From Microvirga arabica (GTDB lineage Bacteria > Pseudomonadota > Alphaproteobacteria > Rhizobiales > Beijerinckiaceae), in the NCBI RefSeq assembly GCF_016811235.1, contig NZ_JAFBID010000001.1:124001-188000 (forward strand): DNA of 64,000 nucleotides, given 5' to 3'. The notes below the pieces were generated by a model. The model was not told the origin of the DNA, made no database searches, and saw only the letters and a program-made list of their open reading frames with translations. The position numbers and the translations under genes are program-made. Shown one piece after another: positions 19,755 through 28,500 of the stretch. Within the stretch, counting starts at the first letter, position 1. Each line of letters begins with the position of its first letter.

Positions 19755-20654
19755 ATGTTCGCACAAAGCATCCGTTCGACGCAGGAGCCAAGCCGGCTCG
19801 GAATCGCCTTCATCACGGCGCTTGCCCTGCATGGGGCTGCTCTGGGAGCGCTGACGTTCTGGCGATCCAGCGTAGATAACACCCCGGGTGAGCAGGAGAT
19901 CACCGTTGATCTTGCTCCTGCCATGGAAGAAGCAGTGTCCGTCGCACCTGCGGAGATGGCCGCAGTTGCAGCGCCTCCAGTCGAACCGGAACCGGTGCCG
20001 CTGCAACCGGAAACCATCGAGCCTCTGTCGCCCGAAGAAGTGACGGCTGAGCAGCCTGTGGAAGTAGCGGAACTCCCTGAACCGCAAGACACGACGGAAG
20101 TGCCCCCGGCCGAAGCGGAGATGGCGGTGGAGCCTGAGCCTGTCGTGGCTATTCCCCCACCCGAGGTTGTTGTCGCAAAGCCTGCTGAGCAGCCACCTCC
20201 GCCGAAGCCCGAGAAAAAGCCGCCACCGCCTAAGCCCGTGGAGCGGAAACCTCCTGCACGCCGGACTGTCGCCCAGCAGCAGCAGCAGCCCTCTGAGGCA
20301 CGTCAAGGACAGGCGTCCTCTTCGCGTGAGAACATGGGAGGCGCCGCGGCCTCGGCCGATCCGACTGCGCTCAATCGTTACAGAGCAACTCTCTATGCTG
20401 CGGTGAAGAGTCGTTTACGTTATCCTTCATCGGCAGAGAGCCGAGGAATAGTCGGGACTGCAGAGATACGCTTCACACTGGACCGCTCAGGGCAAGTTCT
20501 TAGCGTTTCTCTGGTGCGCAGCACTGGCAATCCGTTGCTGGATCAAGCAGCGCTAGCGACGGCACGGCCCGGCTCGTCCCTGCCATCTCCGCCAGATTCT
20601 GTGCCACAGCAGCTATTCACAATTACAGCGCCGCTACGCTTTAGCCCGCGCTAA
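19755..20654 (+). CDS. tonB: TonB family protein
   Basis: 299 residues. N-terminal membrane anchor (about 15-38, LGIAFITALALHGAALGALTFW), a long Pro/Glu/Val-rich spacer (about 60-165) turning into Pro/Lys repeats (PPPKPEKKPPPPKP), and a C-terminal TonB domain from about 205 (NRYRATLYAAVKSRLRYP ... GTAEIRFTLDRSGQVL). It spans the periplasm to energise outer-membrane receptors. No TonB-dependent receptor is encoded in the window, so the cargo is unknown; heme or siderophores would be usual. Confidence 0.93.
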   Translation: MFAQSIRSTQEPSRLGIAFITALALHGAALGALTFWRSSVDNTPGEQEITVDLAPAMEEAVSVAPAEMAAVAAPPVEPEPVPLQPETIEPLSPEEVTAEQPVEVAELPEPQDTTEVPPAEAEMAVEPEPVVAIPPPEVVVAKPAEQPPPPKPEKKPPPPKPVERKPPARRTVAQQQQQPSEARQGQASSSRENMGGAAASADPTALNRYRATLYAAVKSRLRYPSSAESRGIVGTAEIRFTLDRSGQVLSVSLVRSTGNPLLDQAALATARPGSSLPSPPDSVPQQLFTITAPLRFSPR

Positions 20655-20789
20655 GGATCTCCTGTATTCGTTTTCCTTGACGCTTGTAGGATCGCGATTA
20701 ACCTATTGGTAATAAGCGCTTGTTTCTTCGCGACCTTGCACACGACTGGGCGAGATCGGTAAGAACACATTATCGGTAGGAATAACGCC

Positions 20790-21746
20790 ATGACCGAAAA
20801 GGCTTTCGCCTCGACGGGAGACATGTCTGACAAGAAAGTGTCCTTCACCGAGATAGGGCCGGATCTTTACGCCTATACCGCCGAGGGCGATCCCAATACC
20901 GGTGTGATCGTCGGTGACGACGGCTGCATGGTGATCGACGCTCAGGCCACTCCGATGATGGCCGAGGATGTGATCACCCGCGTGCGGTCCGTGACCGACA
21001 AGCCGATCAAGTATGTGGTTCTGTCCCATTACCACGCAGTGCGCGTTCTCGGCGCATCGGCGTACAATGCGCAGGGCATCATCGCCTCGAATGCCACGTA
21101 TGACCTCATCGTCGAGCGCGGCGAGCAGGACAAGGCGTCCGAGATCGGCCGTTTCCCGCGCCTGTTCAAGGGCGAGAGCAGCATTCCGGAGGGCCTCACC
21201 TGGCCCACCCTCACTTTCGAGAGCGGCATGTCGGTGTTTCTGGGCAAACGCGAGGTGAAGCTGTTCCATCTCGGCGCCGGCCACACGGCAGGCGACATCA
21301 TCGCCTGGGTGCCGGACGCGGAGGTGATGTTCACCGGCGATCTCGTGGAATATCGCTCGGCCTGCTATTGCGGCGATGCTCACTTACGCGAATGGCCGCT
21401 GACGCTCGATGCCATTCTGGACTTCCAACCGCAGGCCATCGCGCCCGGCCGCGGCGATGCCCTGCGCGGCAGCCAGCAGGTGCGCGAGGCAGCGGCCATG
21501 ACCCGCGACTTCGTCACCAGCCTTTATGGGACGGCCGAACTGTCGGTGGCGCGCGGGCGCTCGCTGAAGGAGACCTTTGCGGCGACACGCGAGGCGATGG
21601 ACCCGAAATTCGGGGACTTCGCCATCTACGAGCACTGCCTTCCGTTCAATGTCTCGCGCGCCTTCGACGAAGCCTCGGGCATCGACCATCCGGTGATCTG
21701 GACGGCCGAGCGCGACCGCGAGATGTGGGCGGCCCTTCAGGGCTGA
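20790..21746 (+). CDS. Metallo-beta-lactamase-fold protein with a degenerate second metal site
   Basis: 318 residues. MBL core: GVIVGDDGCMVIDAQ, then SHYHAVRVLG (His80, His82) where the family has HxHxDH. Val84 and Arg85 replace the Asp and His of the second metal site. His165 (GAGHTAGD) and the Asp in MFTGDLVEY are kept, so one metal could still bind. The start is the ATG with AGGA eight bases upstream; an alternative is Met12. It lies 32 bases before an FAD monooxygenase gene, followed by a DUF2783 gene, so it probably hydrolyses or binds a product of that monooxygenase. Reaction unknown. Confidence 0.85.
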   Translation: MTEKAFASTGDMSDKKVSFTEIGPDLYAYTAEGDPNTGVIVGDDGCMVIDAQATPMMAEDVITRVRSVTDKPIKYVVLSHYHAVRVLGASAYNAQGIIASNATYDLIVERGEQDKASEIGRFPRLFKGESSIPEGLTWPTLTFESGMSVFLGKREVKLFHLGAGHTAGDIIAWVPDAEVMFTGDLVEYRSACYCGDAHLREWPLTLDAILDFQPQAIAPGRGDALRGSQQVREAAAMTRDFVTSLYGTAELSVARGRSLKETFAATREAMDPKFGDFAIYEHCLPFNVSRAFDEASGIDHPVIWTAERDREMWAALQG

Positions 21747-21778
21747 CGGTCAGACGGGGAGGAGAATTGAGAGGCGTG

Positions 21779-23383
21779 ATGAACACCCGCAAAGCCCTCT
21801 ATCAATACGGCTACCGCCGCTGCGCCGATCAGGACCGCCCCTCTGCCGCCCGGCATCCCGTTGTCGTCGTCGGCGCGGGGCCTGTCGGGCTGTGCTCCGC
21901 CATCGACCTCGCGCAGCGCGGCATTCCGGTGGTGCTCCTCGACGATGCGGACCGGATCGGCGAAGGGTCGCGCGGCATCTGCTACGCCGAGCGCACGCTC
22001 GAGATCCTCGACCGTCTCGGTGTTGCCGATCCCTGCCTTGAGAAAGGCGTCACCTGGAAGGTCGGCAAGGTCTTTCAGCGCAACGACCTGCTCTACGCCT
22101 TCGATCTTCTGCCCGAGGACGGGCACAAGATGCCGGCCTTCATCAATCTCCAGCAATATTATCTGGAACACGCCCTTGTGGAGCGAGCTGCAGCACTCCC
22201 GAACCTCGAGATCCGCTGGCGCAACAAGGTGGTCAATCTGAACCGCCGCAACGACGGCGCCACGCTCACGGTCGAGACGCCCGAAGGTCTCTACGATCTC
22301 GATGCCGAGTGGGTTGTGGCCGCCGACGGGGCGCGCTCGGCCTTGCGCGGCATGCTCGGCCTCGCCTTCCGGGGCGAGGTGTTCGAGGATCGGTTCCTCA
22401 TCGCCGACGTGAAGATGAAGGGCGAGTTCCCGCCGGAGCGCTGGTTCTGGTTCGATCCGCCGTTCCATGAGGGTCACTCCGCTCTCTTGCACAAGCAGCC
22501 GGACGATGTCTGGCGCATCGACCTGCAACTCGGGCGCGATGCGGACGTGAAGGCCGAGCAGACGCCCGAGCGTGTGATGCCGCGCCTCAGGCAGATGCTG
22601 GGCCACGACGACTTCTCGCTCGAGTGGGTCTCGGTTTACACCTTCCAGTGCCGTCGCCTGGAGCGCTTCGTGCATGGCCATGTAGTGTTCGTCGGGGACG
22701 CAGCCCATCAGGTCTCGCCCTTCGGCGCGCGCGGCGCGAATTCCGGCATTCAGGATGCGGACAATCTGGCGTGGAAGCTTGCTCTTATCATCAAGGGTGA
22801 GGCGCCGGAGCGGCTGATCGAGTCCTACGATCTCGAACGCTCCGCTGCGGCCGATGAGAATATCGGTCACTCGACCCGCTCGACGGATTTCATCGCACCG
22901 CGCTCAGCCCAGGAACTTCGCTTCCGAAATGCGGCCCTTACACTTGCGCGACACACGCCCTTTGCAAAGCGCATGGTGAATTCAGGCAGGCTGTCGATGC
23001 CGTCCACCTACGACACGCCTCTCTCGACCCCGGACGTGGACACCTGGTCCGGCTCCGCGCGCCTCGGCGCCCCTGTTCCCGACGCTCCCATGCGCGACCG
23101 CAAAGGGCAACCGATCTGGTTGCTTGATGCGATTGGCGGCGAGGAGACGATCCTGCAGGTGCCGAACGGCACTCCGCCGCAGCAAGGCTCCCGCGTTATC
23201 GTTCTCGGAGACGATCTCATCGACGCGCACGGCGTCTTCGCTCAACGGTTCGATGCAAGTCCCGGGAGCACCTATCTCGTGCGCCCCGATCAGCACCTTG
23301 CGGCGCGCTGGCGTCATGGGACGCCCTCGCTGCTTGAGAGCGCCTCGCGTCGACTGCGAGGGTTTGAGGGAGACCATGTATGA
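21779..23383 (+). CDS. FAD-dependent aromatic-ring-type monooxygenase (group A, MhpA/PheA-like)
   Basis: 534 residues. N-terminal FAD-binding VVVGAGPVGLCSAIDLAQRG (about 24-43), the second FAD motif VVAADGARSALR, and the GD motif HVVFVGDAAHQVSPFGARGANSGIQDADNLAWKL with an FAD- and substrate-binding role. Related to 3-(3-hydroxyphenyl)propionate and phenol hydroxylases, which hydroxylate an activated ring with NAD(P)H. The start is the ATG preceded by GGGAGGAG; the long upstream frame only shadows the MBL gene. The substrate is not identified. The closeness of an importer and the paa island suggests a hydroxyaromatic acid. Confidence 0.9.
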   Translation: MNTRKALYQYGYRRCADQDRPSAARHPVVVVGAGPVGLCSAIDLAQRGIPVVLLDDADRIGEGSRGICYAERTLEILDRLGVADPCLEKGVTWKVGKVFQRNDLLYAFDLLPEDGHKMPAFINLQQYYLEHALVERAAALPNLEIRWRNKVVNLNRRNDGATLTVETPEGLYDLDAEWVVAADGARSALRGMLGLAFRGEVFEDRFLIADVKMKGEFPPERWFWFDPPFHEGHSALLHKQPDDVWRIDLQLGRDADVKAEQTPERVMPRLRQMLGHDDFSLEWVSVYTFQCRRLERFVHGHVVFVGDAAHQVSPFGARGANSGIQDADNLAWKLALIIKGEAPERLIESYDLERSAAADENIGHSTRSTDFIAPRSAQELRFRNAALTLARHTPFAKRMVNSGRLSMPSTYDTPLSTPDVDTWSGSARLGAPVPDAPMRDRKGQPIWLLDAIGGEETILQVPNGTPPQQGSRVIVLGDDLIDAHGVFAQRFDASPGSTYLVRPDQHLAARWRHGTPSLLESASRRLRGFEGDHV

Positions 23384-23598
23384 AAGTGCTCGCCACCGAG
23401 AGCCGCTTGGCCGATCCGGATCGTACCTATCGTGCGCTGATCGAGGCGCATCGGGGATTGTCGGATGAGGACAGCGCTGCGCTCAACAGCCGCCTGGTCC
23501 TGATCCTGGCCAACCACATCGGCGAGCATGCGGTTCTCCAAGAGGCCATTGCTCTCGCTAAGCAGAGCATGGAACCAGTCAATGACGCATCCAAGTGA
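23380..23598 (+). CDS. DUF2783 family small protein
   Basis: 72 residues, helical and soluble, overlapping the monooxygenase stop by 4 bases (ATGA). Family recalled as DUF2783: DPDRTYRALIEAHRGLSDEDSAALNSRLVLILANHIGD-like signature (here ending HIGEH). The family is typically found next to this type of FAD monooxygenase, so it may be an accessory subunit. Function unknown. Confidence 0.8.
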   Translation: MKVLATESRLADPDRTYRALIEAHRGLSDEDSAALNSRLVLILANHIGEHAVLQEAIALAKQSMEPVNDASK

Positions 23599-23611
23599 AC
23601 GCCTGAACGGA

Positions 23612-24316
23612 TCACGCGACCCCGAGATAGGCCGCCTTCACCTGAGGATCTGCAAGCAGGGAGGAACCTGTTCCGCTGTACGCCACCTTACCGGTCTCAA
23701 GCACATAGCCGCGATCGGCGATGCCTAGCGCCGCACTGGCGTTCTGCTCCACGAGAAGCACCGTGATGCCGTTCTTCCTCAGAGACACGATGGCATCGAG
23801 AATCTGATCGACGAGAAGCGGCGACAAGCCGAGCGAGGGCTCGTCCAGCAGCAGGAGCTTGGGGCGGCCCATCAGCGCCCGGCCGATGGCTAGCATCTGC
23901 TGCTGGCCGCCCGACAAACCGCCCGCCAGGAGGTGACGCTTCTCGGCCAGGATCGGGAACATCGCGAAGACGCGGTCGCGATCCTGCTCGATCTCCTTGT
24001 CGCGCCGCCTGTAAGCTCCGAGCCGCAGGTTGTCCTCGACGGTCAGAGGCCCGAACACCTGTCGGCCCTCGGGCGACTGGGTGATGCCGAGTTCCACCCG
24101 CTGGTGGGGGTGCAGGCGATCGATGCGCTGTCCTTTGAAACGGATCTCACCGCCGGTGATCGGCTGCACACCGGAAAGCGCGCGCAGCAGCGTGGTCTTT
24201 CCGGCGCCGTTTGCGCCAACAAGCGCCACGACTTCGCCCGTTCGAACCTCGAGGCTGACACCTTTTAGGACCTCGATCCGGCCATAAGCGCTGCGCAGGT
24301 TCTCCACTTCAAGCAC
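23612..24316 (-). CDS. livF: HAAT-family ABC transporter ATP-binding protein, LivF type
   Basis: 234 residues, the usual LivF length. Walker A GANGAGKTTLL (about 40), signature LSGGQQQMLAIGRALM, Walker B LLLLDEPSLGLSPLLV. One of two ATPases powering the importer. The start is a GTG with AGGAGG six bases upstream; it overlaps the livG stop by 8 bases. The longer frame to 24373 would add a 19-residue tail inside livG. Converges with the DUF2783 gene 13 bases away. Confidence 0.93.
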   Translation of the reverse strand: MLEVENLRSAYGRIEVLKGVSLEVRTGEVVALVGANGAGKTTLLRALSGVQPITGGEIRFKGQRIDRLHPHQRVELGITQSPEGRQVFGPLTVEDNLRLGAYRRRDKEIEQDRDRVFAMFPILAEKRHLLAGGLSGGQQQMLAIGRALMGRPKLLLLDEPSLGLSPLLVDQILDAIVSLRKNGITVLLVEQNASAALGIADRGYVLETGKVAYSGTGSSLLADPQVKAAYLGVA

Positions 24317-25091
24317 GGGCAGCCTCCTGGGCTCCGTGCTGTCCCAGATAAGCCTCAAGGACCTTTGGATCATCGCGCACCTCCCGCGGCGTTCCTTCGG
24401 CCAGCGGCCTGCCTCGCTCCAGAACCAGGATCCTGTCGGAAATCTTCATCACGAGCTTCATGTCATGCTCCACGAGCACGACCGCCACACCCCGGTCGGC
24501 AACCTGCCGGATCAGATGGTCGATCTCCTCGGTCTCGACCGCATTGCAGCCGGCCGCCGGCTCATCGAGGAGCAGGACGCGCGGCTCTGCCGCAAGGGCT
24601 CGGGCGATTTCGAGGCGCTTGCAGGCGCCGTAGGGAAGCGATCCTGCGGGCATGTCCGCCACATCCTTCAGCCCCACATAGGCAAGGAGATCGAGCGCCG
24701 CCGCTCGCGTCTCCCTGTTCTGGCGCGTCACGGACGGGGCTCTGAACAGTGCCGGCAGCAGGCTGCACTTTTCGCGCAAATGGCGCCCGACCATCACGTT
24801 CTCGCAGGCCGTCATGCGCTGGAAGATCTGCAGGTTCTGAAACGTGCGGGAAAGCCCGCGTTCCGCCAACTTGTGGGGTGACAGGCCAGTCACATCCTCG
24901 TCGGCCAACCGGATCGTGCCGCGGCTTGCCGCATAGATGCCGGACACGATGTTGAAGAGGGTCGTCTTGCCGGCTCCGTTTGGCCCGATGATCGAGAGGA
25001 TCTGGCCAGGACTGACCGCAAAGCTCACGCCGTCGACGGCCTTCACGCCGCCGAACGAGATGCCGATATCGTTTGCTTTTAGGATGCTCAT
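24309..25091 (-). CDS. livG: HAAT-family ABC transporter ATP-binding protein, LivG type
   Basis: 260 residues. Walker A GPNGAGKTTLFN, signature region SLPYGACKRLEIARAL (the degenerate LivG form), Walker B VLLLDEPAAGCN, and the LivG C-terminal tail GRPLAEGTPREVRDDPKVLEAYLG. Pairs with LivF. Overlaps livM by 4 bases. Confidence 0.94.
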   Translation of the reverse strand: MSILKANDIGISFGGVKAVDGVSFAVSPGQILSIIGPNGAGKTTLFNIVSGIYAASRGTIRLADEDVTGLSPHKLAERGLSRTFQNLQIFQRMTACENVMVGRHLREKCSLLPALFRAPSVTRQNRETRAAALDLLAYVGLKDVADMPAGSLPYGACKRLEIARALAAEPRVLLLDEPAAGCNAVETEEIDHLIRQVADRGVAVVLVEHDMKLVMKISDRILVLERGRPLAEGTPREVRDDPKVLEAYLGQHGAQEAARA

Positions 25092-26035
25092 GCCCGTGCC
25101 CTCCTCAGGAACAAACCCGAGAGGCTCGGAACGATGCCGCTGCGCATGAAGATCATGGACACGATGATGATGAGGCCGAGCAGCAGATGCTCGTATTCGT
25201 GGAAGACTGTCAGAGCTTGCGGCAGCGTCACCAGAACGGCCGCTCCGACGATGCTGCCGACAACTGATCCGAGCCCGCCGAGAACCACGATGGTGACGAG
25301 TTCCACGGAATGCAGGAATCCTGCCTGATCCGGGTTGATGAAGCCGTTCATGAAGGCCAGCGCCGAGCCGGCGATCGACGCATAGACGGCGGCGATCACG
25401 AAGGCCTGCAGCTTGAAGCGGGCGACATCGACGCCCACCACCTGCGCGGCCACTTCGCTGTCATGCAGAGCGCGGAAGGCCCGTCCCGTGGGCGTCTCGT
25501 CGAGGTTGAGGGCGATCCAGGTTCCGACGAGCAGGAGCGCGCCGGTCACCCAATACCATGTGTATGATCCACTCACGCGCCAGCCGAACAGGGTCAGGCG
25601 CTCGACCGGCATGCCGTCCGGTCCACCGGTCCAACGGCTTTCCGTGGAAATCACGAGCGCGACCAGCACGCCGAGGCCGAGGGTCGCGATGGCGAGATAA
25701 TGTCCCTTCAGCCGCAGGATCGGGCGTCCTACGAGATAGGCGAGCACGGCGGACAGCGCGGCTCCGATGGAAAGCGCCGCCCAGGGCGGGATGCCGAGAT
25801 GGGCCGGCCCGATGGCGACGGAATAGGCTCCGATCCCGAAGAACGCCGCGTGGCCGAGACTGACCTGCCCCGCCTGCCCCATGAGAATGTTGAGCCCAAT
25901 AGCAGCCAGCGCCGACACCCAGACGAGCGACGCCACGCGGAAGTAATAGCTCGATGGAAAGACGAGCGGGAGCACTGCGATGACAACCGCCAGCACGGCG
26001 AGTGTCAGGAAGCGCTGGTTCAGGAGAGCACCCAT
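25088..26035 (-). CDS. livM: HAAT-family ABC transporter permease, LivM type
   Basis: 315 residues, about 8-10 membrane segments; conserved GLNILMGQAGQVSLGHAAFFGIGAYS and VVLGGLGSVVGSIVGAAVLV. Membrane channel subunit with LivH. The start is the ATG with GAGAGG eight bases upstream; a GTG two codons earlier sits too close to that site. The start lies 2 bases beyond the livH stop. Confidence 0.93.
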   Translation of the reverse strand: MGALLNQRFLTLAVLAVVIAVLPLVFPSSYYFRVASLVWVSALAAIGLNILMGQAGQVSLGHAAFFGIGAYSVAIGPAHLGIPPWAALSIGAALSAVLAYLVGRPILRLKGHYLAIATLGLGVLVALVISTESRWTGGPDGMPVERLTLFGWRVSGSYTWYWVTGALLLVGTWIALNLDETPTGRAFRALHDSEVAAQVVGVDVARFKLQAFVIAAVYASIAGSALAFMNGFINPDQAGFLHSVELVTIVVLGGLGSVVGSIVGAAVLVTLPQALTVFHEYEHLLLGLIIIVSMIFMRSGIVPSLSGLFLRRARA

Positions 26036-26037
26036 TC

Positions 26038-26910
26038 TCACACCCTCTCGACGGCTCGACGTCCGAACAGGCCCTGCGGGGCTGCGAACAGGACGATGAG
26101 AATGACCAGGAACGCAAAAGCGTCCTTGTAGGTGGAGCTCAGATAGCCGGCACCGAAGGCCTCCAGCAGACCCAGCAGCAGTCCGCCCACGACGGCGCCC
26201 AGCGGATTGCCCATGCCCCCCAGCATGGCGGCGGCGAAGCCTTTCAAGGCCAGCAGCGTTCCGACATCGTAGTTCGTCAGGGTGATCGGCGTCACGAGAA
26301 TGCCCGCGATAGCTCCAATGGCCGCGGAGCCTCCGAAGGCCAGCGCCATGATCGTGGTCGTGTTGATGCCGACCAGCCGCGCGGCCAGCCTGTTGGCGGC
26401 CGTTGCCAGAACAGCCTTGCCGAGAAGCGTGTGTTCGAGGAAGACATAGAGTGCCACCACGACCACGGCTGTTCCGCCGAGAACCCAGAAGCTCTGCGGC
26501 TGAACGGCCGCGCCGAGAATGTCGATGGGCGCCTCGCCCGTAAAGCCGGGGAGCTTGTGGAACTGCTTGTCGAAGACGATTGCGGCCAATCCACGGAGCA
26601 GGATCGACGCGCCGATGGTGATGATGATGAGGGTTACGGCCGATGCGCCGCGGGCAGGCTCGATGGCGAGGCGATGCAGGAGAAGCCCGATCACCACGGC
26701 GGCCACCACGGCAATGACAGCGGCCAGCGGCAGCGGCACGCCGGCGGCCGATGCGAACACGGTCACCATGCCCCCGAGCATCACGAACTCACCCTGGGCG
26801 AAGTTCACCACGCCGGATGCGTTGTAGATCAGCGTGAAGCCCAGCGCGACAAGCGCATAGACGGCACCCACCGTCAACCCTGAGACGAGAAACTGGAGGA
26901 ACTCGGCCAT
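26038..26910 (-). CDS. livH: HAAT-family ABC transporter permease, LivH type
   Basis: 290 residues, about 8 membrane segments; conserved FTLIYNASGVVNFAQGEFVMLGG near the N terminus and LKGFAAAMLGGMGNPLGAVVGG later. Forms the membrane pore with LivM. Separated from the binding-protein gene by 77 bases holding a strong hairpin. Confidence 0.94.
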   Translation of the reverse strand: MAEFLQFLVSGLTVGAVYALVALGFTLIYNASGVVNFAQGEFVMLGGMVTVFASAAGVPLPLAAVIAVVAAVVIGLLLHRLAIEPARGASAVTLIIITIGASILLRGLAAIVFDKQFHKLPGFTGEAPIDILGAAVQPQSFWVLGGTAVVVVALYVFLEHTLLGKAVLATAANRLAARLVGINTTTIMALAFGGSAAIGAIAGILVTPITLTNYDVGTLLALKGFAAAMLGGMGNPLGAVVGGLLLGLLEAFGAGYLSSTYKDAFAFLVILIVLFAAPQGLFGRRAVERV

Positions 26911-26938
26911 GATGATATCCCGCGACCTTTGGATCGGC

Positions 26939-26969
26939 GAACGGGAGGCGGATGATCCGCCTCCCGTTC
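26939..26969 (-). terminator. Strong hairpin between the binding-protein gene and livH
   Basis: A perfect 13-bp inverted repeat (26939-26951 with 26957-26969) around a 5-base loop, 18 bases after the binding-protein stop on the minus strand. No T-run follows on that strand, so it more likely stabilises the upstream mRNA or partly attenuates transcription into livHMGF than ends it. Equivalent placement to the dctP-dctQ stem in this window. Confidence 0.65.
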
Positions 26970-26987
26970 AGTCCATATCACCGAGGA

Positions 26988-28154
26988 TCAGCTGCCCGAT
27001 GCCACGAGGTTCCAGTCACCGCCCTTGATCTCGAGCATGCGGAAGGCCGAGAGATCGAGACCGAGGTGGTCGGTGGGCGACATATTCACGATGCCGCCGG
27101 TTCCGACGAAGCCCTTGGTCTTCTCGATCTCGTCACGGATCTTGCCGGAATCCGTGGAGTTGGCGCGTTTCATGGCCTCGACGAGAATGAAGAGACCATC
27201 ATAGGCATGCCCGCCGAAGGTGGAAACCGGCTGCTTGGTGGCGGCCTCATAGGCCTGCTTGTACTCCGTGACCACCTTCTTCTGCGGATCGTTGGCCGGC
27301 AGCTTGTCGCCGACGAGCAGCGCCGCGGCCGGCAGGCGCACGCCTTCCGCCGCAGCGCCGGCAAGATCGATGAAGCTCTTCGAGGCCACGCCGTGGCTCT
27401 GGTAGAACGGAATGGTGTTCATGCCGAGCTGGGCATAGTTGCGGGTCACGATGGCGGGTCCCTGGCCGAAGCCGGGATTCACCACCGCCTGCAGGCCGGC
27501 CGTGTTCTTGATCTTGGTGAGCTGAGCGGTCATGTCGCTGTCGCGCGGACTGTAATTCTCGTCCGCCACGATCTCCATGCCGTAATTGGGCGCGACCTTC
27601 ACGCACTGCGCCCGCATGGAGGCACCGAAGCCGTCGGTTCCGGAGATGAGGCCGATCTTCGTCAGATTGCGCTTCTTCAAATCCTCGAAGATCTTCTCGC
27701 AGGCCATCTTGTCGGTATGAGGCGTCTTGAAGACGAACTTGCGCACGGGATCGATCACCTCGATGGCACCCGCAAGCGAGATGAAGGGGATCTCGGCGTC
27801 CTCGAACACGGGGATCATGGCCATGGTGGTGCCGGTCGTCGTGCCGCCGACCATGGCGACCACTTCGTCATCCTCGACGAGGCGCGTCGCGAAGGTGCGC
27901 GCCTTGTTGGCGTCGCCGCCATCGTCGTAGATCACCAGCTCGAGCTTCTTGCCCGCAACACCGCCGGCCGCGTTGATCTTGTCGACATAGAGTCTGAGCG
28001 TCTTGTCCTCAGGCTCACCGAGGAAGGAGGCCGGTCCGGTGACCGACAGAACCGAGCCGATCTTGACCGTGTCCTGCGCATGGGCGCCGTGAGACATAGC
28101 GACACTGAACGCACCTGCGGCCAGCATCATCTTGAGCGTCGTTTGTGACTTCAT
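26988..28154 (-). CDS. HAAT-family ABC transporter substrate-binding protein, LivK type
   Basis: 388 residues with a signal peptide (cleavage after GAHA, about residue 26). The mature part starts QDTVKIGSVLSVTGPASFLG, with DKINAAGGVAGKKLELV and YDDGGDANKARTFATRLVEDDEVVAMVGG: the type 1 periplasmic-binding fold. AGGAGG precedes the ATG. First gene of the transporter operon. Members of this class import branched-chain amino acids, amides, urea or aromatic acids. It is divergent from paaG, and the adjacent PaaR-type operator and monooxygenase genes suggest an aromatic acid such as phenylacetate or a hydroxyphenyl acid; this is inference. Confidence 0.9.
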   Translation of the reverse strand: MKSQTTLKMMLAAGAFSVAMSHGAHAQDTVKIGSVLSVTGPASFLGEPEDKTLRLYVDKINAAGGVAGKKLELVIYDDGGDANKARTFATRLVEDDEVVAMVGGTTTGTTMAMIPVFEDAEIPFISLAGAIEVIDPVRKFVFKTPHTDKMACEKIFEDLKKRNLTKIGLISGTDGFGASMRAQCVKVAPNYGMEIVADENYSPRDSDMTAQLTKIKNTAGLQAVVNPGFGQGPAIVTRNYAQLGMNTIPFYQSHGVASKSFIDLAGAAAEGVRLPAAALLVGDKLPANDPQKKVVTEYKQAYEAATKQPVSTFGGHAYDGLFILVEAMKRANSTDSGKIRDEIEKTKGFVGTGGIVNMSPTDHLGLDLSAFRMLEIKGGDWNLVASGS

Positions 28155-28397
28155 CCGTTTCCTCCTGGTTGTTGTCGTTTATTATTGTTCGTTCTTGCAC
28201 GGTGAATCGGTCCCCCACGGCCCTTCAGGTCACGGCGGCTCGAACACAGCGGGGTGGGAAAGCAGTAGTGGTGAAGCAGGGATGGATGCTTCGGCGGTCG
28301 TGTGTGGTCACAGCCTGCGAGGCTTGGGTGAGCGTATCCCGATGGTCTTCGAAAAATCCCATCTCATGCGGCTCCGTGCGAGCTGTGAATGCTCTCA

Positions 28398-28425
28398 TTG
28401 ACCCTTTGCGTAACATCAATATAAT
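28398..28425 (+). promoter_or_regulatory. Sigma70-type promoter of the paaG operon
   Basis: TTGACC (28398-28403), a 16-base spacer and TATAAT (28420-28425). The -10 is a perfect match, and the -35 misses one base. It lies 75 bases before the paaG start, and its -10 end touches the operator at 28424-28445. Confidence 0.7.
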
Positions 28426-28445
28426 TGACCGAACGGTTGGTCAAT
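28424..28445. promoter_or_regulatory. PaaR-type (TetR) operator on the paaG promoter
   Basis: 22-base imperfect palindrome with perfect 7-base outer arms ATTGACC (28424-28430) and GGTCAAT (28439-28445). It shares layout and most bases with the site at 37529-37550 before paaZ and resembles the PaaR motif I recall from Corynebacterium (ACCG-NN-CG-NN-CGGT core). It overlaps the -10 end and presumed start point, so a bound repressor would block initiation. Confidence 0.7.
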
Positions 28446-28500
28446 AGTAAACAAGTCGCAAGACCACCCGCTTGCCATCAGCGAAGAATTCGGGAGGGCC

